A stretch of DNA of 64,000 nucleotides from Nemopilema nomurai (Eukaryota; Cnidaria; Scyphozoa; Rhizostomeae; Rhizostomatidae). The translations under genes and the position numbers were made by a program. Shown here one piece after another: positions 1 through 13,300 of the stretch (positions are counted from its first letter, which is position 1; each line of letters starts with the position of its first letter). The stretch is from contig ML133493.1 of assembly GCA_003864495.1 (NCBI GenBank), positions 2,549,820 to 2,613,819 on the forward strand. Direction: 5' to 3'. The notes beneath the pieces were generated by a model. The model saw only the letters and a program-made list of their open reading frames with translations, had not been told where the DNA came from and searched no databases.

Positions 1-431
1 AAATTTCAAAAAATCTATTACTGAACAATTACGATCATTAATTTTAGCACCATTTACACATATACAACACACAATATTACAGCACTACAACACAAACAAC
101 CTTATTATTGCTATATATTAAAAAACGTATACAACATGTGATAAGTAACATAAACAACATTACAGCAATTACAACAGAATTAGGGTAACACACAATAATA
201 CACTTTCTATATTCTAAAATAACCAGAAGGTAAGACGTAACTGGATATATTTGGAATGTCTAGTATTTCAATCTGATATTTGAGCATCGTCGTGTCTGTT
301 CTCTTATTACAAACTCAAAAAAGGGTTTCAGTGTTATATCACCGTCTCACTCCATCTGCTCTGATGCAAATTTTTCAAATGAATCTATGTAAGCAATTTG
401 GGACCTTTACAACTCATGCAGAGCTACTTAC

Positions 432-3400
432 AGTTTGACAAAAGTGTTTGGCTTGAAAGCGGCTAGATGTGGAAGAAGAGTCAACAGGGTCTGTTGTACA
501 AGACTGTTCCTCGATGCCCTGTGCTTCATGACAAGTGTCGAAACCTGAATTCGAAGAGTTTTATCAATTACCAGAGGTATGAAACGACAAACAAGGAGGT
601 GGTAAAAACATTTTCGAATATTCAACTTGATAATCATTTGATCAAGAAAATCAAGCTTACTATTTGTATGGACTTAAATAAAAAAGGAAGGAAAAATCTT
701 GAATAATGCCGATTTCTGCTGGATTTGTATCTTCAATATTGAAGTATTTTAATATATTCACGTTACAAATCAATTTACTAATTGTATTTTTGATAAAAAC
801 TTAGTAAAATACATAAATACCACATTCAAGCTACATCTCTATGAAAAGCGATTGTTTGAGATTTTACTGCATGCATGAGATTCTACTGAGTTTCTTGCGT
901 ATAAATAGAATACCACACCTCAATGAACTTCTCGTCCATGAAGTCCTTGCAGTAGCGACTGTGTGAATGAGGCATGTTGTGAGCGGGGTTGTTCCATAAG
1001 GGCAGCATTGTGCGCTGGTGTTGGCTTCCTTGCGAAAGAAACTTCGCACTTTTTGAGGACCATGAAATTTCAGGGACATTTGTATTTCGCGGTGGATTGT
1101 CATTATAAACCTCTTCCATTTGTTGTCGCAGACGCTTTTAAATAAACCAGAGTTGTGTTAGTAACAGTGAATTATTAATAGTCAATTAGGCTGCACGTAA
1201 AGATATTTCGACAAATTAAATCTTAAAGGGCATATTTTTGTTAAACCTTACACATGACCTGCTGAAACTAGCAACAGAGCAAGCAAAAAGATGATGCAAC
1301 GTAATATAGATTAATACAATAACACAAAATATTGATGGACATTAAGATACCAGTACATTAAAACTTCTTATGGTATGTAGCTTCAGTGTACCTCTCCCTC
1401 ACTGCAACCATTGCGCACAAGTTCCTGAATAACCAGTAAAGAGCCATGTGCCTTGTCCTCTTTAGTGAGAACAACTCCTTTTTCTCTGGTGCTGGATGTG
1501 TCTTCAAAGCCACGCTTTGCCTCTTCATACACTTGCTGTGGAAGAGTGTTTAAACATCAAACATGAGATGAACATACTTTTTCTTATAAAGTCTCACTTG
1601 CATAATTAAAGCTAAATGTTTACCTTAAATAAGATTAACTAGTATTTTCCAGAATGTCAAAATTGTCAGATCTAGACTAGAAAAAGATCACAAATAGTTT
1701 TGAGCTACAAAACTAGTAATGAAGTTCTAAAATTGTGGCTTTAGAATTTGGATTTTTGTTGCTTTTGAAAGCAACGAGTCATATTCAGCTTCAGGATAGG
1801 ATGTAAAATGGACCTTAATAAGTCTCCATCACAGTGCAATAAAGCTGAGAATTTGAGTTGCAAGCCAACTCAAAGTCAGTGCATTGAAATGTTACAATGA
1901 AGCATAATTTACCTAGCACAATTAACATGATGTACCATGACTTAGATGTTAAACTAACCAAATTAAACATGTCTCCTGTACATGCAATATCTTTGAAAAT
2001 ATTGAATAGAAAGAGCACTAACCTGGTACCAATTAACAAAGTGATTCTTTTTGGTTTCCCTTTGGGTAATGATAGCAAAACAGGCTCTAAGTGCCTCCAC
2101 AGCACCCTCTCTTATTGCAGGCTGAAATGAAGTAAAACATTTGATGAGTTTTGATAAGCTTACAGGATTCAGCATGCATTTTATATGAAACACCTCTGCT
2201 TTGTGTTTTCTGCACATGTAACATTCAAGCTGGCAAAACATTGATGAAAAAACACAAATAAGCAGCTTTATTGGTGTCCTAATCAATCACCAAAACTGCA
2301 CAGCACATACAGCAACTCTAATATGTACTTATCAAGATTAAGTATACCTTGGGATCTCTGATTGCACTGAAAATATTGTCAAAAAAGACTGGACATGTTG
2401 AAAGAAAAAGGCTGGAGCATTGACAGCAAGTTCCTTCAGCACAAGAACCTATAAGAACAAAACATCAAATTTTGACACCACAATGATGACTTCATTATAT
2501 CTCCTAGCTGAACACTCTATAGGCAGAGCAAAATTATACCTCCTCAACTAAGCATTAAAGGCTTCAAAAGGTTTCAGTCAACTAAAATCATCTAACACAT
2601 CACATTGTGTTGATGACTTAACCGTATAAATGGATGCAATTTCAGCAAAAAATAAAAAAGGAAGCCTAAACCTTTGACGATTACACAAAGCAAAAAAAGT
2701 TCATCAAGTGTTAGGTAGCCATTTTGATATGGATAAAAGTTTGGTAGATACAAATTTGACTAAAAGGTAGCAGATAAATCTCCTACTTACAGCATCATGC
2801 CTCCTTCCTTCATTTCTATCACCAGCAAGACATTCAAGGGCACGTTTTACTTCAAACTCAACATAGTCTGCAGAAAATGTCCCACCAACTTGTGCAAGCT
2901 TCCCCACTGCTTTGGCTCTCATTACCATCACACTAACATCATTGCAAGGGAGCATATTACGCAAATAATTTGCAAAGCGTGATGTCCCATTTGCATTTCC
3001 TCCATCCACTCCAATTAAGCTGACTGTTGATAAAGCATGCAACCTCACATAAATATCATATATGTTGCAAATAAACTTCTTGTAGATGGTTAAAAAAATT
3101 TACTAGCAGTGATAATTCTCGTACTGCTTGAAAATGAGCATTTTCCATTAATGTCATACTAGGTTTCATACTTCTAATAAGAAACCATTTATCTAATGTT
3201 AGATAAAGTTTCAGAAAAGCATCCAATTTACAATGCAAAATTTCCCCTAACAGTACTTTTTTGCCAATTGATTCATGCACTTTAAGACCGTACAGTCTAA
3301 TACAAAAAGATAAGAGCTAGCTTCTTTGAATGGTGATAACTTTTCTTTAAGAAGGATTGTCAAAATTAATGACCTCTAATGACAATTTTTTGTCAATTTC

Positions 3401-4286
3401 AGATAATACCTTGTTGATAATAATTTCCATATATTAATGTATATCTGAATTACTGTTTATCTGTATAGCTATCTTACTGTATATCAACTATGATCAGTGT
3501 AAAATTGAATTTGAAAGTTTGCATCCAAAATATGTGATTGGCCCCATAAAGATGACCTGATTCATAGATTAGCATTTATCATTAGCAACATTTTGCCCTT
3601 GAGATAAGCAGACGTAATCTGAAAATTGTTCTGACAATACCCAAACAAAACGGCCACAACACAAAAACAGACAAGCTAGAGTGAGCTAATTGTGCACACT
3701 ATTGCATACAATGGCCTTATGAAAACATAAATATTGCATAAATGATTTCAAGAAACTGATGGGTTTTAAATTTCAAGTAGCAACTAATAAAATTTTAGGT
3801 AGCATATCACAATGGAAAATGGGTGTCATCAGACTTAATGACTGATCATAACATAATGACTTAATAATGAATGCTGATCAGGGTCAGACATTTTACTCTA
3901 TGATTCTTCTCCTTAGATAATAAATATATGCTTGTTAATCTCTTACTAAAAATGAAGAACCTTGTGGGGGCTAATTCATGACCTGGCCTTACTATTTCAG
4001 GCAAATACTGGGTCGAAACAAAATCAAAAAATAACTTTCAAGTGTATATTAAGTTTATACCTATTGCTAGGATCCCTGCTTTTTTGTCATTTGCATCACT
4101 GCTTTGAACAAAAACTGAAATTTGGTGAATCAAATCGTCCATCAACTGGAGATATTGCTGTTCCGCATATGCTTCTCGGAGTTCGGTGGTGACAAAATGC
4201 TGCAGCTCTTGGGCGAATTTCGTTCTGACTTCATCGTTCCTGTTCCTTAGGCCAGTAAGAATATGCTGTAGTCTTTGTTGTAGCAT
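432..4286 (-). CDS. MTOR: mTOR kinase, N-terminal part (5' exons only)
   Basis: Target of rapamycin is the serine/threonine kinase core of TORC1/TORC2. Only the N-terminal HEAT-repeat region is present here. Seven minus-strand exons: 4286-4061, 3023-2791, 2448-2348, 2121-2023, 1535-1392, 1134-919 and 544-432, all with GT-AG borders. The start is the ATG at 4286 (MLQQRLQHILTGL). Recognisable conserved blocks are RFANYLRNMLP, EYVEFEVKRALE, DRNEGRRH, AIREGAVEALRAC and RNSLVQQTLLTLLPHLAAF, in the same order as in animal mTOR. The last exon ends in phase 2 and no continuation is visible in 1-431, so the gene runs off the left edge. Exon 3 is 101 bp where 102 are needed: one T is missing from a T run, so the frame is broken (see findings). 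Otherwise the phases join. The family assignment is secure. The kinase domain is outside the window. Confidence 0.93.
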
Positions 4287-7200
4287 CTTGAAGCGTCAAG
4301 TTTCTGATATCAAATGTGATCTGACAACAGTGTATCACTCTAACTTAGGCCCAAAATATCTCGCCTTCGGCAACTGTTCAGACTTCTCGCATCGCTCACT
4401 GTAGCTACATTACCTGTAGATTCCCTCTATAATAGCGAATTCCATAATAAGTACGGTATTTCGTGCTACACAAGTTTAAGGTGCAATTTTGATGCAAACG
4501 AAACCAGTCCACGGCGATCTAGGCCAGCATCGATTGCGATCTTGTGCAGTTTACTTGAGGAAGTAGGCATGCGCGTTCGCCATTCAAAGGCATCAAAACA
4601 AAATTCGGGAACAGGGGGGAGCTATTATGGCTGTGTGGGGATCATTAACGAGATAGTCTCTCGTGGTCCTTTCCTTGTGGTGCAATGGGTGATCGATTGT
4701 ATACCCAATCCTTATTATTCATCATATGGTATCACAATATACACAAAATTATTTTTGTAACGTTTCATTAATAACACATATAAGAATAATATTGTATCTA
4801 CTTTAGAACTCGTAGCTGTTGCCTTCAAATATTTGTACTCAGTATGATTCGACCAAAAGCAAATGTCGAAAATGAAGATTCTTTAGAGCTAAAAAAGCCA
4901 CGTGCCAAGAACTGTTCGAAAGTGTTGGATGATATACTCAGGCATATTAGAAGGTAAAAACAGGCCAATATGGAAAGAAAGCGGATTGTCCAGTGCACAG
5001 TCACTTTTGGGTGCACATTTGGGGCACAATAACAATTATTTGCTGTCTTTGGTGCACACTATTAATTATAGTCATAAATATATATAGCTTAATTATAGAC
5101 CCAAATATGAGCACCCTTTCAGTTTCGCCTTGTAAACAGTAACACTAGCTATACAATTAAAAATTTTCAGAAAAATTTTTTTAATATAACAGGTATCTAT
5201 TATAACTTGTAACTGAAGTATCTAAAGTTGGTTATTCGTAAATATTGCATTTTCGTTCCATGAAAAATTATTTCTTTTTGGCTTGCAGCTAAACATCTAA
5301 TGAAAATATCTAGCTCACAATCAAAGCAGGTAATAAAGCATCTGGTGATCTGTAAACCAACTTCCCATACAGGATGACAGGGTGCATGAAGGGAAATAAA
5401 CAGATGATAAAGTTTGTCGTCATTATCTTCATTCTAATACAGCACTTTAAATTTCATACAATGATTAACAGGCAAAGTTATAAGGTCTCCTATTGACTAT
5501 CTAAAGGATGATGAAATTCCATAACACTGAGGCTTAAATATACTACATCGAATATCGTAACTGGAGCTAAACGATAGCATAAATAAGTTTAAAACATAAA
5601 AGCGTAGCGTTGCCATCTTCTAACAAGAAATAGGCGCCAAATCAGCTCAGCCCTTTGTTCCGAGTTTGTATTTTGAACATTTTGATTATGTATTTTGAGT
5701 TATTTTTGTTCTGCTTTTCATTTCAAACCACTGGGCATTGCAAAAAACAACGGATTCGACACCGGCTAGAAATTAGAGCCAGTTTGTTTTAGAAACGGGA
5801 CGAATAACATTGCCAATGGCACCAGGAGGTCCAGTTCTTGAGGTGGTGTTATATTGGAATTCTGGAGCTCTCCTGCCCTTCCTAAAAACAATGTCCCTTT
5901 CCCGAATTCCTTTGGAAAGCCATGACGCCTATCCTCAAAACATTAAATGAGAGATGGGTAAATTTCTAACAGCCGTAAACCGCTCCAGGGAAGGGGAGCT
6001 TGTACCATGAAGAGCAACGAGAAAATCGAATCGTTCTCAGCTAAAATATCAACGGATACGAGGACATGAGGCTCGGGCCAAGTAAGATTGAGTCGAGGCT
6101 ATAGCTTACTTTGACAGATAGCCAACTACATAGATTCATGTTTTTTGCAGAAAATAACAATTCCCATGCATGTCTCCAAATAAAAACTCTAAAGCCAATC
6201 ATTTTCCACTTCTAGTGTACGTGCAGCATAAGATTGTCAAGATATATTTTTTCATAACTGTTTCCTTAAACGTTTATAAAATCGATCAACATAAAAAGCT
6301 AATAATTAAAAACATTAAAACGCTATAAACACCAGAACAAACGTACAAAATTAACAGCACGCCAAAAAAATATTTGAAAGGGTTTGGCCTTGAACGAAGA
6401 CAGGTTCAAGAAAATCCACTAAATTCTGCAAGTATTTCAGATATGCATATCAAAAATTATCTTCAGCTGGCTTTTTTGCAAATATTTCACAAACAACAAC
6501 CCATCTTGCTATCACCTTTTTAATTAAAGCTAGGAAAACAAAGAAACTCTCTTTTGGAAGACAGCAAAAAACATTGGAACCTGTGACAGATTGAAGCCGC
6601 ATCAAATAATTTCATAAAAAGGAGTGCCAAACACCTGATCATGACAGATATGGAAATGATATTTTAACTTTTTAACTTAATTGGTGAGAAATACCTTGAA
6701 AAGATGAAAACATCAAAACAGTGAAAATTTTCCCTGACCTTCCCTGAGAATACTTCTCGCCCCTCACAAACGTTTGAACAGGTCAAAGTTCCCAATACAG
6801 ACGATAATCGTCACTTAAACAGTTCTCTATGTTTCTTAAGTACATTTTTAACATCATCCTTAACTCGTGCGTTCATAATAAATTTTGGCAGTTGGACGAA
6901 ATTATGAATTCGGCCAAGTTCTTATATCTTTTGAAAGAAAACTGCCACTTGATTAAAAAAGGATCGATGCCCATCGACCCCAAGTGACACAGAAGCCTGT
7001 GACGCAGCTCATTAGCTCAATTAAACAAACGCACTATCCATTACATAAATTAGCATTATACTAAATAATATCACCGTGTTATTATCTATTTTAATCTTAT
7101 GCACAAAGCTGCAAACCTTTACGAATTAAGATGCATGACACACTTCTAATTCGAGCATGCGCCCTTTGCGTTCCTCGGCGAAAACAATGCATCGCTGGGG

Positions 7201-7337
7201 GTGCTCGCTCCCCAAATGTTTGTTCGCGGGAGAGTCGTTCGTTCACATTGAATTTCATCACGTGAACATCGCCATACGACTGCCGCTTACGTCATTCAGC
7301 GTGAAGGGGAATGGGTTCGAGCAAATGACGTCAATGC
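4287..7337. other. Intergenic spacer between mTOR start and plexin 3' end
   Basis: About 3 kb between the mTOR start codon and the plexin stop codon, which are in the same orientation. It must hold the mTOR promoter and 5' UTR near 4290-4500 and the plexin 3' UTR near 7000-7337. No exon, RNA gene, tandem repeat or terminal-repeat element is recognised. The short plus-strand reading frames at 4542-4760 and 4902-5087 have no family resemblance. Confidence 0.5.
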
Positions 7338-10300
7338 TCAATCATCCGGCAAGGTCTCCATTATTTCTTGCAGCTTCTTTGCATACTCCTCCAAGTAATC
7401 ATTCTCTAGCGCGTCCATTAACTTGAAAATGAACAGAAAAAGCAGGTGAGTTTCATGATTCAGCGCAGTTTCGAAGCAGTTATGCTAGACACTACAATAT
7501 TTGAAGCACGGCCAACTTCAAAATATTGTATAAAAGGATAAAAAATATGCAATGTTTGTAACAAACGATGCGATTATCATCGTCATGTGATTTCCATTCA
7601 TTGGTAGAAAAGTTTAAACAACTTCCATTTCCACACTAGGCACAATGAAACAGGATTATATAAGCAGAAAATGAAAATATAAATAAAGCTTTACCTTCAC
7701 TTTGTATTTCACAGCATACGACAGCAACTCAATAGCTGCATTATAATGATTAAACGCATCCCCGTATTTCTGCGAAAAGACAAGATGAACAACTTTAATT
7801 TCTACATCCTTGCATTGTTACAAAAGCTCAATATCAATGACGATTAAAGGTCTATTTACTTTGTTGATTAGAAAATAAGTCCTGCCAATGGATTTCAGAC
7901 ATACAAAATTTATTCCCATTGCGGTAAATAAGAGCATCACTAAAACCCAGTGCCACTTCCAAACTCTTCACAAGAAAAACCTTTGAGAAATATATCTTAG
8001 TTCTCAGAGATAGATAATCCAGGTCAAAATATTTAGTCATACAAAGGCTATACCATCACCGAAACCCAGAAGTCTCGGGAAACAAACTATAAAAATACAA
8101 CCAAAAATGAAGATCCTCAAATTGGAAAAAGCCATTATCGTCAAAGAATCTGAAAATTATGAAGGCAAGTTAGAATCATGCAAAACGGGTAAACTCTAGA
8201 AATAGACTAGGTAACTTTGAAAACTATAGACGTACGTCTGATATCTCCGACAAACTTTCTATCAATTCTTTGTCCGTAGCCGGAGGTAATGATTTAACTT
8301 CGCTGTAGAACCTGCGAAAATGATAGAAGTTATTGGAAACAGAGTGAAGACAGATGCGTTTGTTGATTGTATTGCCAAATGAAACAGGTGTCTTGCTAAT
8401 ATTAGGGGGTAACAAAATCCGCACCAATCGCATTGGAATACATTAGCGGGCATAAACTATCGACATATTTTTCCAAAATTGAAGGAATAACATGAAATTT
8501 CCATTATGAAATTCAGCATTTTCTTAAACTGGAGAATCCTTACAGTTTTCGCACAAGCAAAAAGCAATCCAAACCACTTGATTCGAATACAATTGAAATT
8601 CTAAAACAGTATCTTAGAAAAATAAAAGCCCTTCTACTGGAAAAATACTGGTGGAACTGGATTTGCCTGTTTCGGCGGAACAAAAACATCAAGCGCGCGT
8701 CAAAGAAGAAAGTTTTATACAACATCAATGAGCCACAAAATACGAGTGTATCTTATACACAACTGACTACCAATGCAGAATTCGATACTCACCGCGCGAC
8801 CTTCTTTTTGTAATCCGGTATTTCCTTAGCATATAACAATTTGTTTGAAGGCGAATCCTAGAAGAAAATATGTTTTCTTACGATTGTATTCAAGCGAAGA
8901 TGAAAGCATCCCAAGAAATATCGTACAGTTGAGTTAAAAAAATTCTTATCTGGAACCTACCTTCCCAAGCCTGTGCTCTTCAGGAGAGCATGAATCCATG
9001 AACAACTAAAATAGAAATAGCAGAAAAACTTTCATTCATGATGAGAAAAAGTTCGCTACATAATGAAACCAAAGTAGGATTCCATCACAATCAAAAAAGT
9101 CAGTAAAAAGACATGCCTCCTAGAATAACAGACAAACCGTGCAAAGCAGTATATGTGATAATCAAGAGAAGCTTATTTTACTTTCCAAAATACCCTTACT
9201 GCAATAAGGATACTTGAACCAATCTATATTTCCTTGGCAGCAGTGTGAGTACATTTTCAACGATATTAATTGACTAGTTTCGTGATATCTTCAAATGTGA
9301 TACGGATGCTTTCAAACTCAAGCTTACCTGAGCAACAACTGACAGACAAGAATCAACAATGCTCGTCTTTTGAATGTCAAACACGAAATTTGGGTTTTTG
9401 ATCATGTTGATCCAGAATTTAAGCGGCAGACTGCAGGGAAAAAAGGAAGAATTTCATTGGTAGAAGTACGAATAACTGCAACGTGACCTTCTTCGCAAAT
9501 TAGTTTGCAATACAAAAAGCCCTAAGCAGCTACCCACACTACACAGATTTTCTAAACTAAAAATGAGCCTTATCTCTTCTAAGAACAACTTTTCAATGCC
9601 AAGCCTTCAACAGCAACTACTAGTCAGGAGAACTCTTCTATAAGGAGCGCGAGCACTATACAAAATGCCACTTTATTGAAAAGAAACATCAGCAGATGGA
9701 GTCAAATCTCCCAAAAAGTCAAAACCAAAAATGTCATTTCTTTAGATGACTGCTTCAAATCCACCTGTGTATGATTTCGCGTGCTGTTGATTGAACAAGT
9801 AAACTCACCAGTTATTCTTCCACGTGTGCAGAACTTCGTTATCTGCGATGTTTAGAAGCCCTGCTTGCTTGTCCAAAAAGTCAAACAGGAACTTCATAGC
9901 GGGTGGAATGGTGATGTTTCTGCTTGAAACTGAAAACACTGACCCGAAGAGATCGTCAACAAAGTTTTGCAGCGTTCCCTGCAAGAGGAGGGAATCGTTT
10001 ATTAAAACTAGGGCTAAGTTAAAAATATAACTAGATGACTGGACATCTTAAGCACACCTGTTATGCCAGCGTTTTTAAGGCCAAAAATCTTATGATAAAT
10101 TCTGAAGAATTCACCGATGTAAAATAATTAGGATGCGATGTCGTTTCCATTTATAGTTCAATGACGTTCATGGCTTTCCTACCTTATGTTTCAAACTGCA
10201 TAGAACTTTGATTAACCCTTGTGAATTGACTCTGGGTAACTAAAATAAACTTCAAATAGACGGTGTAATACCAGGCGCATGCATCTGGGTGAAGCGTAAA

Positions 10301-13300
10301 GACACAAACCTTTGTCTTCAGCAGTCTTGTCAAATAAACTTCGGCCATCATCTTGTTTTGCCTCACGTCTTCTTTCTGTTCTATTGGATAATCTGAAGTC
10401 TTAACCTGCAATGGAGACACAATACTAACAGAAGCAGTCAAAGAATGATTTGATCTACATAAATAGGGTGCTTGTGCCAAGTATGTATCTGACGTCAAAC
10501 TGACTGACTCAGGGAAGACTTATCACCTCACTGAGTATCTGGATTCGGACAAATTCAAACCATGTATATTAGAATAAAGGATACCGAGTTACAAACGGTG
10601 TTTGGTTGTTTACAATGTGGCTTTTTCAGGTAAAAGAGTATGTAAGACAACTTACCAAGTGCCAGAGTCTGTAACAGTCGTCGTTGTTCGAGTGGTTGTT
10701 GAGCATCGGCGTACTGCTATGCGAGGGCGCAAAATTGACGTTGGGAAGGGAAGAGTCGTGGAAAACTACAAAGGAAATGGGGTGTTAGTCTCAGCTGGTT
10801 CATTCAGTGATACCATGAAGATGTCATCTAGGGCAGCAACTGCTTTTCTATAGTGCTGCCACTCACAACACGAGCTAAAGGCGTTTTATGACTTATAAGT
10901 TCAAGCTCAAGTCAGCTATCAAAGGGCGGGTAAAAAAAGCACACCGATCACAGAAAGACGAAATCGGGTTGTTACGCTTGTTCCTTGTTTTATGGACTAT
11001 AGGAAAATCAGAAATGAAGTCACATCCCCATTAAGAGCAAAAGAAACATCTTACTGGCAGACAGAACTTGAGGCTGCATACAGAGTTTTTTGGAAGTACT
11101 AAAGGCGACGACAGGAAAAATAAAAATGAACACTACCATCAGGAATGACAACTTATCCCTCGTACAAAGTGACCAAGAAAAGGCAGATGCATTTAATAGT
11201 TACTTTCCAAAGGTTGGGGGAAGTCTAGCAAAAGACCTTTCATCTATTACAGCACCAGAAATAAGCTACATGAGCAGAGTAACCCCAACAATAATACAAA
11301 TGTCCAGTGTAAGGCATGACTGGAAAAAGATATACAAAGTGTAGAAATTTGCCAAATCTGAGGCTGTGGGCCGGGCACCCATAAGGGTATTCGTAAAGAA
11401 GGCAAAAACGACGGAGCATTAAGGTGCTGAGTAAATTGAAGCATGCCAACGAATCACTGGCTTACCATCAAACCTACCAGGTGTGCCAGTGCCATCGGAG
11501 AACATGGTGAACGGCATTAGTTTCAGCTGGCATCCGTCAGGGATCTGCGAAAATTGGGTTTGTACTTGTTAATGAGTAGCCAAAAAACTGCACAAGTCAA
11601 GTCAATGATACAATCAGCCAATGAGAATTCGAATCAAAGATGAAAGTCAGTGTTAACTTAATTAAAATAAGCTTGGGATCAAAATATCGTCTTCAGCTAT
11701 TCTGCGTATTATATTCTTGCACCGCTATACCTTATCATTAATATCGGAGGGCTCAAGTGCAAGGAAAATCAGGTTTTATAGAAAGAGACCCGTTTTTGCT
11801 ATTCCTAACTACAGTGAATTAAGATTTTTCAGTGTATCATCAGCTTTTTAGTACTTAGAGAGATCTTCAGCAGAGTGAAGCTCGATGAACAGTAATAATC
11901 AAATGTAAAAACGTACTAGGAAATGGTCCAAAGTGTTGATCCTCTTCCATTCTCCGTCGATGTCGCAGGTGCTATCTTCCTGGTGAAGAATTTTCTCACC
12001 ACCAGATGGTGTTTGATATGCTGAAATAAAATGTTGTTAACATTAATATATTGTTAGCAGTAATTTTATTTCAATAATTGTTAGCAAATATATCGAATCC
12101 TAAATATTATCATCAGAGTATGTGTATTAAAAACAACTCACCAAGAACCAAGGAATCCTTGTTTGGCCTTTGTGAGAAGGCAACATTCTAAAAAAACCAA
12201 ACATTTTCTATATAAAGCAGTTTAGCAACGGGTAAAGTATTCTCCTCTACCTTGATTAATTTTGAAACATTCAGCTTAACGTTGTCGTTTAAGCAACAAC
12301 TCATCGCTATATGCATATGCTGAGAGATTTTCTACACAAACTAAACCAGTTATCAATAATGCATGTCGTTTGGAACTATTCTGAAAAAGATACTTCAAGA
12401 TATGTATTATCGTGTGTTTCCAATCGACAGTTGAAGAGCTGTTATTAAAAGCGAAGTTGAAGCTTGTCATCTTCAAACAAGCATCAATACATACACAAGA
12501 AGAAATACTTGACGTTTCAGTAACTGGATATTTGTACCTTATAAATGGCATTTAAGATCTTTTCTTTGGCTTGATTGATGGAATCGCAGTTGAGCAATTG
12601 CACTTGAATAATGTCGCCCTTTTCGTACTCAACATGAGCAGTTATACTCTGCAAAAGAAGGACATAGTTTGAAAGATTAACCCGGCTTGGATGAAAGAAG
12701 TCCTGCACATCAAAATCGAGAGATGAATATCAAGAAATAAAGAGAAAATAGAAATGATTATGCCTTGAGTATAGTTTAACAGAAAAATATTCAATTCATA
12801 AGATACTAGACATAAAAAGCTATTTATTGCGAGACAATCAAATTTATAAGATGTTGTTACTTACAAGGAAGTCGACTTTTTGTCTGAGAAGACGATCCTC
12901 GCTTAGAGAATTACGGGCCTCGCACGCAATCGCATCGACGGGCTCCTTGTCCAGCAACGAAACAATGGCAGTGAACAACCGAAAGAGAGGCTCGCCCACT
13001 CGTTGCTATGGAGAAACAAAAATAAATAAGAAGCTGTTCTAAGAAGATCTGCGTTGAAGTTCATAAAATTTACTGAAGCGCAATAGCTAAAAAGCAAAAA
13101 GCATGTTAAATGAGAAGCATTTTATGCTGCAAAGCCAATCCACAGAGAGCCCGTATAACAATGCCTTCGCAAAGACAAAAATGGGTTGGTACCACACTTG
13201 GATGATATATTACGAAACAAAAGAGTATGTTAAGAAGTAGAAGGATGAATAAGAAACGGTACCTGCAGAAACTCGTGCAGTGTGTACGACAACCAATTTG

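Noticed and set aside
1..431. Next mTOR exon at the left edge
   Set aside because: No frame here continues the conserved mTOR sequence in the needed phase; the next exon must lie outside the window.
4542..4760. Plus-strand frame just upstream of mTOR, possible divergent gene
   Set aside because: No recognisable domain or splice partner; composition does not differ from the spacer.
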